Source: Pseudomonas sp. MWU16-30317 (GTDB lineage Bacteria; Pseudomonadota; Gammaproteobacteria; Pseudomonadales; Pseudomonadaceae). Taken from it: a stretch of DNA of 64,000 nucleotides. A model generated the notes under the pieces. The model saw only the letters and a list, made by a program, of their open reading frames with translations, did not search any database and was not told where the DNA came from. A program made the position numbers and the translations under genes. The stretch lies in NCBI RefSeq assembly GCF_020515695.1, contig NZ_JAIWJA010000004.1, positions 186,001 through 250,000 on the forward strand. Reading direction: 5' to 3'. Shown here piece after piece: positions 57,601 through 64,000 of this stretch. Numbering within the stretch: the first letter of the stretch is position 1; every line of letters begins with the position of its first letter.

Positions 57601-58040
57601 CGGCCCGTCGACGTTTTACCCCGCTGCTCGCGGCATCCTTGCTGCTCAATGTTTTTTTGCTCGGCAGTATCGGCGGTGGCCTGTACCACTGGCGCAATCA
57701 GCAAGCAGTGCTCGAGCCGGACCATGCTCATGGCTTGCGCCAGGCCCTGGCCCAACTCCCCGAAGCCCGGCGCCACGAGTTGCGCCTGGCCCTACGCCAG
57801 AGCCGCAGCGACAATCAGAATCTTTTGGCCGCTCGCCGCGAGGCACGACAGGCGGTGGTCCAACGCTTGCGTGAGCCACGCCTGGACCGCGAGGCCCTGG
57901 ACCGCGACCTGAGCAAGGCCCGCGAAGCCGACGGCGCCTTGCGCGCACAGGTCGACACGCTGCTGGCTGACTTCGCCGGCAACCTCGCGCCGGACGAACG
58001 ACAGACCCTGGCGCAATCGGTGTACTCGCGGGATGAGTGA
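57597..58040 (+). CDS. periplasmic heavy-metal sensor family protein (CnrR/ZraP-like)
   Basis: This 147-residue protein has one N-terminal anchor helix (residues 10-28, LLAASLLLNVFLLGSIGGG). An all-helical periplasmic part follows, rich in Arg, Ala and Leu (LRQALAQLPEARRHELRLALR, REARQAVVQRL, DRDLSKAREAD, LADFAGNLAPDERQTLAQSV; parts). This is the pattern of the Metal_resist/heavy-metal sensor family (CnrX, ZraP, CpxP-like). A few His and Glu residues (His after EPDHAHG) could be metal ligands. It is translationally coupled to the anti-sigma gene, so a role in sensing signal for the sigma factor is likely. Confidence 0.82.
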   Translation: MTARRRFTPLLAASLLLNVFLLGSIGGGLYHWRNQQAVLEPDHAHGLRQALAQLPEARRHELRLALRQSRSDNQNLLAARREARQAVVQRLREPRLDREALDRDLSKAREADGALRAQVDTLLADFAGNLAPDERQTLAQSVYSRDE

Positions 58041-58072
58041 AACCTGGGATATCGGGGCTGAATGTTCCGCCC

Positions 58073-58170
58073 TTTTCGCGGGCAAGCCTTGCTCCTACAG
58101 TGGAAGCAGAGCCTAAGCAGTACACCTGTGGGAGCAAGGTTGCACGTTCGGCGGCGAAGAGGCCCGCAAG
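58073..58170. repeat. REP-like element after the sigma operon
   Basis: Left arm CTTTTCGCGGGCAAGCCTTGCTCCTACAG and right arm CTGTGGGAGCAAGGTTGC...GGCGAAGAGGCCCGC are imperfect inverted copies (only parts: TTGCTCCTACAG, CTGTGGGAGCAAGG, GCGAAGAGGCC). Same family as the elements near 53 and 55.7 kb. It sits between the sensor gene and a lipoprotein gene. Confidence 0.65.
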
Positions 58171-58264
58171 ATTTGTACGGATACCGACGGAATTCCCCAA
58201 CAGCCGCGTTTAACTCCCGTACACCGCGCTAAAGAGTGCCGGTGACTGTCCACAAGGATCTGCC

Positions 58265-58480
58265 ATGAAGCCGATTTTCCGTGCCACCCTCGCTGCTACC
58301 CTGATTGCTGCCTCGCTGGCAGGCTGTGTCGTCGAGCAACCCCGCCCCCACCGTCCGCCACCGCCACCGGTTGAAGTCGTGCCGGTCATGCCCGCGCCGG
58401 GCCTGCATTGGGTCCCCGGACACTACCGTGAAGGCGAGCGCGACTGGATCTGGGTACCGGGCCACTGGCGCGAGCGCTAG
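58265..58480 (+). CDS. small lipoprotein with WxPGHW/YXWGXW-type motif
   Basis: This 71-residue lipoprotein has a signal and lipobox LAGC (AATLIAASLAGC, Cys21). A proline-rich linker (RPHRPPPPPVEVVPVMPAPG) follows, then LHWVPGHYREGERDWIWVPG and HWRER. The WVPGHY/WVPGHW repeats are the same kind as in the YXWGXW protein at 56118-56438, so the sigma operon is flanked by two proteins of this type. There is no catalytic domain. Likely held in the outer or inner membrane by its lipid, with the Trp/His repeats exposed to the periplasm. Confidence 0.78.
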   Translation: MKPIFRATLAATLIAASLAGCVVEQPRPHRPPPPPVEVVPVMPAPGLHWVPGHYREGERDWIWVPGHWRER

Positions 58481-58714
58481 ACCGGTGCCGTGACAACCGG
58501 GCGCTATGGCGCCTGGTTCGATCTGGACGCATTCTGCAGGACAACATCGGCGACCCTGTGCCAAATGCGACGCAATCTAACTGAACGCGCCAACAGACTA
58601 GGCACTGTCACACGAGTCCCCCATAGTAGAGCGCTAACCCGTGCCCGGAGGTCAATCCGGGCGCGGGCGCTTTATGGAAATGATGGTCACATCCATTTTT
58701 CAGGGAACTCTCGA

Positions 58715-59668
58715 ATGCATAAAATCAAGTCATTGCTTGCTGCAATTTCGCTGTGCTCTCCCCTGCTCGCCGCGCCCCTGGTGGCCCAGGCAGCCGACCC
58801 GCAAAGCTGTGAAACCGTGCGTTTGTCCAACGTCGGCTGGACCGACATTTCGGTCACCACCGCCAGCACCGCCGCCGTGCTCGAGGCCTTGGGCTACAAG
58901 ACCACCACGACCTTGCTGGCCGCCTCGGTAACGTTCAAGTCGATGCAAGACGGCAAGATCGACTTCTTCCTCGGCAACTGGATGCCCTCAGGCGTCGATG
59001 TGATCGCCCCCTACCTGAAAGCCGGCACCGTCAGTACCGTACGCGTCAACCTGCAGGGCGCCAAATACACCCTCGCCGTGCCCGACTACGTGTATGACGC
59101 CGGCGTGCACAGTTTTGCCGACATCGCCAAGCACAAGAAGGAATTTCGCGGCGAGATCTACGGCATCCAGCCCGGTGGCGGCGGCAACAAGCTGATTCAA
59201 GGCCTGATCGACGGCAACAAGTTCGATCTGGGCAGCTTCAAGATGGTGCAGTCCAGCGAAGCCGGCATGCTTTCCCAAGTCGATCGCGCCACCAAGCGTA
59301 AGGACTGGATCGTGTTCCTGGGCTGGGAACCGCATCCCATGAACACCCACTACAAGATGAAATACCTCGAGGGTGGCGATGATTCCTTCGGCCCCAACTA
59401 TGGCGGTGCCACCGTCGAAACCATCGAGCGCAAAGGCTATTCGGCTTCCTGCCCCAACGTCGGCAAACTGCTGACCAACCTCGAATTCAGCCTGCCGATG
59501 GAAAACGAGCTGATGGACAAGGTCCTGACCGACAAGAAGAGCCCCGAAGTCGCCGCCCGCGAGTGGATCAAGGCCAATCCGCAGATCCTCGACAAATGGC
59601 TGGCCGGGGTGACCACCCTGGATGGCCGGCCAGGCCTGGATATCGCCAAGGCCGCGCTGAGCAAATAA
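58715..59668 (+). CDS. choline/glycine betaine ABC transporter substrate-binding protein (ChoX-like)
   Basis: This 317-residue OpuAC-type periplasmic binding protein has a Sec signal (SLCSPLLAAPLVAQA, about 26 residues). The ligand-box aromatics are visible: LSNVGWTDISVTTAS, FFLGNWMPSGVDVI, VFLGWEPHPMNTHY and GPNYGGATVE. Its pattern fits choline-binding ChoX/CbcX/CaiX rather than ProX. It captures choline or a related quaternary amine for an importer not encoded here, so it is an orphan binding protein. Start ATG 58715, with a weak AGGGAAC site 10 bases upstream. Hairpin GCCCGGA/TCCGGGC (58643-58662) lies upstream in the leader. Confidence 0.9.
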   Translation: MHKIKSLLAAISLCSPLLAAPLVAQAADPQSCETVRLSNVGWTDISVTTASTAAVLEALGYKTTTTLLAASVTFKSMQDGKIDFFLGNWMPSGVDVIAPYLKAGTVSTVRVNLQGAKYTLAVPDYVYDAGVHSFADIAKHKKEFRGEIYGIQPGGGGNKLIQGLIDGNKFDLGSFKMVQSSEAGMLSQVDRATKRKDWIVFLGWEPHPMNTHYKMKYLEGGDDSFGPNYGGATVETIERKGYSASCPNVGKLLTNLEFSLPMENELMDKVLTDKKSPEVAAREWIKANPQILDKWLAGVTTLDGRPGLDIAKAALSK

Positions 59669-59677
59669 GCCTCCCCC

Positions 59678-59736
59678 GACCCCGGCACCCTGCGGGGGTC
59701 AGATGCAGTGCCGTCCTGATGACCGGTCGGCACTGC
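59678..59736 (+). terminator. two hairpins after the choline-type binding protein gene
   Basis: GACCCC/GGGGTC (59678-59683 with 59695-59700) and then GCAGTGCCG/CGGCACTGC (59705-59713 with 59728-59736) form successive stems after the stop. No T run follows either, so they may end transcription with Rho or simply protect the mRNA 3' end. Confidence 0.45.
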
Positions 59737-59805
59737 GATCGAACGTCTTGCGCAGCGCCACCTCACATGCTTATGCGCCCAATTCCGGGCCCAAGCGAGG
59801 TGACC

Positions 59806-60060
59806 ATGAAAATCGAAGGCAACGATAGCCAACTCCGCGCGACAGACGACTCCCGCGCACCGGGCAACGTGCAGCTCGAGCCCGAAGAACTGCGAAGCAT
59901 CCACGAACTGTTCGGCGGCGATGAAGAGATCCCACACGAAGACGACGAGACCGCCGCCGACCCCGAGTTGAGCCACGAGCAGGTCAAAACCCACACCGAC
60001 AACGCGCTAGAGGACGAAACCAACAGCTCGCTGTATCAAGGCCAGCATCTGCCCAAATAG
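59806..60060 (+). CDS. small acidic protein of unknown function
   Basis: This 84-residue protein is very rich in Asp and Glu (HELFGGDEEIPHEDDETAAD region, 41-60) with no hydrophobic segment, so it is soluble and probably disordered. The start ATG 59806 has GCGAGGTGA just upstream. It is separated from the choline-type binding protein by two hairpins and from the MFS gene beyond by a bidirectional terminator. No domain is recognised. Small acidic proteins of this sort are common in Pseudomonas and often remain unannotated. Confidence 0.72.
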   Translation: MKIEGNDSQLRATDDSRAPGNVQLEPEELRSIHELFGGDEEIPHEDDETAADPELSHEQVKTHTDNALEDETNSSLYQGQHLPK

Positions 60061-60063
60061 CCA

Positions 60064-60092
60064 AAGGCAGGCCGCCTCGCGGCCCTGGCCTT
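60064..60092. terminator. bidirectional hairpin between convergent genes
   Basis: AAGGC/GCCTT outer stem (60064-60068, 60088-60092) and GGCCGC/GCGGCC inner stem (60070-60075, 60079-60084) form a strong structure in the 30-base gap between the acidic-protein gene and the leftward MFS gene. It overlaps the MFS stop codon by two bases. Confidence 0.6.
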
Positions 60093-61377
60093 ACAACGCT
60101 CGCGGCGTCAGCCCGGCGTTGGCAACCGGTGCCGGCGTCGGCACCGTGCGTGGCTCTTTAAGCAGCAGCCAATACGCCAGTGCCGAGCAGGCCGCCACTA
60201 CCGCGCTGATCACGAAGGCCGATGAAAACGAGCCGCTCTGCTGCACGCTGAAACCCGTCAGGATCGGCGCGATCGAACCGGCCAGGTAGCCGCCGAAATT
60301 CTGGATCGAGCCGAACGAGGCGACACGCTCCGAAGGCACGATGGTGTTGACGATCATCCATGCCGTGGCGCTGGAGATGTTGATGAAAAACATCGTCAGG
60401 CACAGCAGCACCACACAGGCCACGACATTGGCGACGAAGGCCACGATCAAGGTGAAGAACGCCGCCGCTACCAGGCCGAGGATGACCATCAGCTTGCGGC
60501 TGGCCAGCACCTTCATACCGCGCTTGACCAGCCAGTCGCAGGCCTTGCCGGCGAACACCGTGCCGATGGCGCCGAACAGGTAGGCCAGCGACACCACCCA
60601 GGCGGTGCGATACAGGTCCAGACCATGCTCGCGCTCGAAATAACCCGGCATCCAGGTCAGGTGCAGCCAGATCATATAGATCACCCCCATGAAGCCCAGA
60701 AAAGCCCCCCAGGTATTGCGATCCTTGAACACTGTGGTCCAGGGGATCCGTGGCCGCTTGCTGCGCTGCATCGGTTGCGGCTCGGCGCGCCCGGTGTCGG
60801 CCATGTACTGCGCCTTGCTCTTGTAGAAGGCGAACCAGCACAGCGCCAGAACAATACCGATGGCACCGGTGAGGATGAACATCCCGCGCCAGCCCAGATG
60901 CACCATGAACAACGTCAACAGCGGGGGGGCCAAGCACGGGCCCATGCACGTCGAGGACCACACCCAGCCCGTGGCGGTGCCGCGCTCCTGAGTATCGAAC
61001 CACTCCGACAGCGCCTTTGCCGCCGACGGAAACACCGGCGCTTCGCCAATCCCCAGCAGCACGCGCATGCCCAGCAACTGCCCGTAGCCACTGAACAGCC
61101 CGAACGCCGCTTGCGCCAGCGACCACAGAATCAGCGAGCCCCCAAGGGCCAGCTTGCTGCCCAGCCGATCGATCAGTGCCCCCAGCGGCAGCTGCGAAAA
61201 CGCATAGGCCAGGGAAAACGCCGACAGCAGAAAGCCCATTTGCGTCGGGCTGATCAGCAGGTCTTTCTGGATGGAGGTATTGGCGATGGACAGTGCGCTA
61301 CGGTCGAGGTAGTTCACCACACCGATCATGAAGAGGAAGACGATCGTCATCGTCTGGAAGCTTTTTATTGTTTTCAT
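60091..61377 (-). CDS. MFS transporter, ACS family (sugar-acid symporter type)
   Basis: This 428-residue twelve-helix MFS protein resembles D-galactarate/glucarate-type carriers. Features are VVNYLDRSALSIANTSI in helix 1, SPTQMGFLLSAFSLAYAFSQ, LGIGEAPVFPSAAKALSEWF and TGWVWSSTCMGPCLAPPLL. The start ATG 61377 precedes helix 1 by about 15 residues. It is divergent from the SDR/FAH/epimerase-type genes, across a region with two matching palindromes, so both sides are probably controlled by one regulator. It should import the sugar acid that the divergent operon breaks down. Confidence 0.9.
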   Translation of the reverse strand: MKTIKSFQTMTIVFLFMIGVVNYLDRSALSIANTSIQKDLLISPTQMGFLLSAFSLAYAFSQLPLGALIDRLGSKLALGGSLILWSLAQAAFGLFSGYGQLLGMRVLLGIGEAPVFPSAAKALSEWFDTQERGTATGWVWSSTCMGPCLAPPLLTLFMVHLGWRGMFILTGAIGIVLALCWFAFYKSKAQYMADTGRAEPQPMQRSKRPRIPWTTVFKDRNTWGAFLGFMGVIYMIWLHLTWMPGYFEREHGLDLYRTAWVVSLAYLFGAIGTVFAGKACDWLVKRGMKVLASRKLMVILGLVAAAFFTLIVAFVANVVACVVLLCLTMFFINISSATAWMIVNTIVPSERVASFGSIQNFGGYLAGSIAPILTGFSVQQSGSFSSAFVISAVVAACSALAYWLLLKEPRTVPTPAPVANAGLTPRAL

Positions 61378-61685
61378 AAGCGCCTCTGCTGAGCGTTCGA
61401 TGCCCGGACTCGAACGGTCGGGCACCGGTCACTCTAGAGAGGGCCGTCAGGATTGCCCAATGACATACCCGCATCGATCGATAACCTGGAGTTATCATCG
61501 CTGCGCCATCTCTCATCGGCGGCAGCCCTTGCCACAGGGATCTCCTCGGTCGTGGCGTCAACGCTGAACGATAACCAGCCGTTATCAACCATTAAGCATT
61601 TCTCATTGGAGATTATCGAACACCCGCACTAGGGTTCATACCGTCACGCCCTTCAAACCAATAACAACAGGGAAACCCCCAGCCC
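61378..61685. promoter_or_regulatory. divergent control region with two GATAAC-N5-GTTATC palindromes
   Basis: GATAACCTGGAGTTATC (61480-61496) and GATAACCAGCCGTTATC (61570-61586) have identical arms and different 5-base centres, and start exactly 90 bases apart. Each also fits the T-N11-A form of LysR boxes. They lie between the MFS gene (left) and SDR gene (right), so one dimeric regulator could bind both and loop the DNA. The SDR leader then has AATAACAA (61670-61677) just before its ribosome binding site. No regulator gene is in view; it probably lies beyond the right edge. Confidence 0.7.
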
Positions 61686-62426
61686 ATGAGCCTCGAGCAT
61701 AAACGCGTCCTCATCACCGCTGCCGCCCAAGGCATCGGCCGGGCATCGGTGCTGGCGTTCCAGCAGGCCGGCGCCCAGGTGATTGCCACCGACCTGCACA
61801 TCGACAGCCTTCGCGACCTGCCTGGCATCCAGGCCCTGACCCTGGATGTGACCCAACCTGCAGCGATCGAATCGGTGCGCGAACAGATCGGCGACATCGA
61901 CGTACTGTTCAACTGCGCGGGCTATGTGCACAGCGGGGCCTTGCTCGATTGCGACGAGCAAGGCTGGCAGTTTTCCTTCGACCTCAACGTCACCGCCATG
62001 TACCGCATGATCCGCGCCTTCCTGCCGGGAATGCTGGCAGCCGGCAGCGGCAGCATCGTCAACATGGCGTCGGTGGCCTCCAGCGTCAAAGGCGTGCCCA
62101 ACCGTTTTGCCTACTCGGCCAGCAAGGCGGCGGTGATCGGCCTGACCAAATCAGTGGCTACCGACTACGTCGCACAGGGCATTCGCTGCAACGCGATCTG
62201 CCCCGGCACCGTCGATTCGCCCTCCTTGCGCCAACGTATCGCCACCCAGGCAAAAGCCGAAGGGCGCAGCGAAGACGAGGTGTACCGGGCCTTCGTCGCG
62301 CGCCAACCCATGGGCCGCATCGGCACTCCGGAAGAAATCGCTCGACTGGCGCTCTACCTTGCCGACGATGCCAATGCCTACACTACTGGCGGCGTGCACG
62401 TCATCGACGGCGGCATGAGCGTCTGA
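61686..62426 (+). CDS. SDR oxidoreductase, 2-keto-3-deoxy-sugar-acid dehydrogenase candidate
   Basis: This classical SDR of 246 residues has cofactor motif TAAAQGIG (11-18), the NCAG element (77-80) and the catalytic Ser/Tyr/Lys: Ser around 129-133 (MASVASS), Tyr143 and Lys147 (YSASK). Asp36 after strand 2 favours NAD. Together with the following FAH-family hydrolase, it matches the pair that oxidises 2-keto-3-deoxy-L-fuconate or L-rhamnonate at C4 and cleaves the diketo product. This is one published non-phosphorylated route for L-fucose and L-rhamnose (LRA5/LRA6 or fuconate pathway). The exact sugar acid is not set by sequence alone. An A-rich AATAACAA site precedes its start. Confidence 0.88.
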   Translation: MSLEHKRVLITAAAQGIGRASVLAFQQAGAQVIATDLHIDSLRDLPGIQALTLDVTQPAAIESVREQIGDIDVLFNCAGYVHSGALLDCDEQGWQFSFDLNVTAMYRMIRAFLPGMLAAGSGSIVNMASVASSVKGVPNRFAYSASKAAVIGLTKSVATDYVAQGIRCNAICPGTVDSPSLRQRIATQAKAEGRSEDEVYRAFVARQPMGRIGTPEEIARLALYLADDANAYTTGGVHVIDGGMSV

Positions 62427-62466
62427 CATCTGCTTTGCAACTCCTCTCGTATAGGGAACCCTCTGA

Positions 62467-63315
62467 ATGAAACTGCTGCGTTACGGAAACAAAGGCCAGG
62501 AAAAACCCGGCTTGCTCGACAGCCAGGGGCAGATCCGCGATCTGTCCGCCCATGTCAGCGACATCGCCGGCTCCGCCCTCGACCCTGCCAGCCTGGCCAC
62601 CCTCGCCCGCCTCGACCCAACCAGCCTGCCGCTGGTCACTGGCTCGCCGCGCATCGGCGCCTGCGTGGGGCAGGTCGGCAAATTCATCTGCATCGGCCTC
62701 AACTACGCCGACCATGCCGCCGAATCGGGCATGGCGGTGCCCAGCGAGCCGGTGATCTTCAACAAGTGGACCAGCGCCATCAACGGCCCCAACGACGACG
62801 TGCAGATCCCCCGCGATTCGAAAAAGACCGACTGGGAAGTCGAACTCGGCGTAGTGATCGGCAAGGGCGGACGCTATATCGACGAGGCCAACGCCCTGGA
62901 GCACGTGGCCGGCTACTGTGTGATCAACGATGTATCCGAGCGCGAGTGGCAGCTGGAGCGCGGCGGCACCTGGGACAAGGGCAAGGGCTTCGACACCTTC
63001 GGGCCGCTGGGGCCCTGGCTGGTGACCCGCGATGAAATCGCCGATCCGCATCAGCTCAATCTGTGGCTGGAAGTCGACGGCCATCGTTACCAGGACGGCA
63101 ACACCCGCACCCTGGTGTTCCAGATCCCGGCACTGATCGCCTACCTGAGCCGCTGCATGTCGCTGCAGCCCGGCGATGTCATTTCCACCGGCACGCCACC
63201 GGGCGTGGGCATGGGCGTCAAACCCAACGCGGTGTACCTGCGCCCCGGCCAGGAAATTCGCCTGGGTATCGAGGGCCTGGGCGAGCAGCGTCAGCGTACC
63301 GTGCAAGCGGATTGA
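62467..63315 (+). CDS. fumarylacetoacetase (FAH) family hydrolase, 2,4-diketo-3-deoxy-sugar-acid hydrolase candidate
   Basis: This 282-residue FAH-fold enzyme has metal ligands in the sequence DWEVELGVVIGK (Glu124, Glu126) and Asp155 (VINDVSERE), and the catalytic region KFICIGLNYADHAAESG. Further motifs: PVIFNKWTSAINGPND and KGFDTFGPLGPWLV, GDVISTGTPPGVGMG. The closest characterised function for this sequence pattern is 2,4-diketo-3-deoxy-L-fuconate/L-rhamnonate hydrolase, giving pyruvate and lactate. It follows the SDR gene by 40 bases and precedes the DenD-like gene. FAH proteins are functionally diverse, so the sugar-acid role relies on the neighbour SDR. Confidence 0.9.
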   Translation: MKLLRYGNKGQEKPGLLDSQGQIRDLSAHVSDIAGSALDPASLATLARLDPTSLPLVTGSPRIGACVGQVGKFICIGLNYADHAAESGMAVPSEPVIFNKWTSAINGPNDDVQIPRDSKKTDWEVELGVVIGKGGRYIDEANALEHVAGYCVINDVSEREWQLERGGTWDKGKGFDTFGPLGPWLVTRDEIADPHQLNLWLEVDGHRYQDGNTRTLVFQIPALIAYLSRCMSLQPGDVISTGTPPGVGMGVKPNAVYLRPGQEIRLGIEGLGEQRQRTVQAD

Positions 63316-63384
63316 CCGCTGCGCCAATGCCAGTCGAGCGCCGTGTGGCGCTCGACCACCAGACGACAATAATAAGGAAACCCC

Positions 63385-64000
63385 ATGCGCATCCTGATCA
63401 CCGGTGGCACCGGCTTCATCGGCAAGCAACTGGCCCAGCGCCTGCTCGATGCCGGGCAATTGAGCCTCGACGAGCAACCCGCACACACCATCGAGCGTAT
63501 CGTGCTGTTCGACGCCTTCGCGGGTGAAGGTGTGCCCAGCGATCCGCGTATCGAGTTAGTGACCGGCGACATCAGCGACGCCGCCACGCTGGCCCAGGTC
63601 TGCGAGGGCGTCGATCTGGTCTGGCATCTGGCCGCCGTCGTGAGCTCGGCCGCTGAAGCCGATTTCGAGCTCGGCATGCAGGTCAATCTCTACGGCCTGC
63701 TCAACCTGCTGGAAACCTTGCGACGCCAGGGCCAGAGCCCACGCGTGGTGTATGCCAGCGGCTTTGCAGTGTTCGGTGGTGCCTTGCCGGAGGTGGTCGA
63801 CGACGACACCGCCCTCACCCCACAGTCCTCCTACGGCATGCAAAAGGCGGTGGGCGAACTGCTGGTCGCGGATTACGCGCGCAAAGGCTTTATCGATGGC
63901 CGGGTGCTGCGCCTGCCGACCATCGTCGTGCGCCCCGGCAAACCGAATAAGGCGGCCTCGACCTTCTTCAGTTCGATCATCCGCGAGCCGTTGGTGGGCG
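63385..64000 (+). CDS. NAD-dependent epimerase/dehydratase family protein, DenD-like (3' end outside window)
   Basis: The first 205 residues of an extended SDR. Cofactor motif GGTGFIGKQLAQRLLDAG (residues 7-24), catalytic YGMQK (Tyr and Lys in SSYGMQKAVGE) and VVYASGFAVFG. The pattern resembles D-erythronate dehydrogenase DenD, which oxidises a C2 hydroxyl of a sugar acid, rather than GalE, in lacking nucleotide-sugar markers; the missing C-terminus would help decide. AATAATAA (63368-63375) with AAGGAAAC directly precedes the ATG 63385, an ideal Hfq/Crc-type leader. It continues beyond the window. It is the third gene of the sugar-acid operon. Confidence 0.82.
   Translation, partial: MRILITGGTGFIGKQLAQRLLDAGQLSLDEQPAHTIERIVLFDAFAGEGVPSDPRIELVTGDISDAATLAQVCEGVDLVWHLAAVVSSAAEADFELGMQVNLYGLLNLLETLRRQGQSPRVVYASGFAVFGGALPEVVDDDTALTPQSSYGMQKAVGELLVADYARKGFIDGRVLRLPTIVVRPGKPNKAASTFFSSIIREPLVG

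Noticed and set aside
1..64000. CRISPR arrays, intact insertion sequences and prophage genes
   Set aside because: No regularly spaced repeats, complete transposase or phage structural genes were seen. REP elements and the 14 bp repeat are the only repeated DNA noted.

Overview
This 64 kb window is a chromosomal segment from a Pseudomonas, most likely of the fluorescens/putida/syringae type. The evidence is the uniformly GC-rich coding sequence with tightly packed ATGA overlaps, Pseudomonas-style REP palindromes of the GCTCCCACAG...CGAAGAGGCC type, and gene families typical of the genus (CptA, YbfB/YjiJ MFS, CbtA, a ChoX-like choline binding protein). The species cannot be fixed from the window. 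There is no rRNA, prophage, CRISPR array or intact insertion sequence. One tRNA gene, tRNA-Gln(TTG), is present.

Layout. 1-5.4 kb: the end of a molybdopterin oxidoreductase, a catalase-family protein, an SDR and a secreted alpha/beta hydrolase. 5.6-15.3 kb: a self-contained catabolic island (RidA, DadA-like FAD dehydrogenase, Asp/Glu-racemase family protein, GntR regulator, a complete five-gene Liv-type ABC importer, a Bcr/CflA exporter and a small HTH protein). It is bracketed by copies of one 14 bp repeat. 15.4-18.9 kb: DapA-family aldolase, MFS importer and L-rhamnonate dehydratase. 19.1-22.7 kb: small membrane protein, a broken Tat gene, a Tat-exported haloperoxidase-type hydrolase, TspO and an AbrB-family membrane protein. 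22.7-27.6 kb: Tat-exported amidohydrolase, sugar isomerase-type TIM barrel and two tandem paralogous royal-jelly/yellow-type propellers.

27.8-41.7 kb is mixed: a secreted unknown protein, tRNA-Gln, a flavin monooxygenase with its orphan sulfonate-type binding protein, a phosphodiesterase, an amidase, a LysR regulator, an RhtB exporter, a VOC protein, the lipopolysaccharide phosphoethanolamine transferase CptA, a lactonase and a cupin. 41.9-49.2 kb is a seven-gene operon (MaoC hydratase, MFS, MmgE/PrpD, acyl-CoA dehydrogenase, class III CoA-transferase, GntR/UTRA regulator, citramalyl-CoA-lyase-type HpcH protein). It fits import and CoA-dependent cleavage of a C5 dicarboxylate such as itaconate or mesaconate, with a perfect palindrome at its promoter. 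49.2-55.7 kb: a 32-residue membrane protein, CbtA, LysR, MFS, GNAT and gamma-glutamyltranspeptidase.

55.8-58.5 kb is a probable ECF-sigma signalling module: a His/Cys-ended lipoprotein, two YXWGXW-type envelope proteins, and a sigma/anti-sigma/periplasmic-sensor operon. 58.7-60.1 kb: choline-type binding protein and a small acidic protein. 60.1-64 kb: an MFS sugar-acid transporter divergent from an SDR, an FAH-family hydrolase and a DenD-like dehydrogenase (cut by the window end). The intergenic region there holds two identical-design palindromes exactly 90 bp apart.

The overall theme is peripheral carbon and nitrogen scavenging: each catabolic block carries its own importer and often its own regulator, and several start regions carry A-rich AANAANAA sequences of the kind bound by Hfq/Crc.
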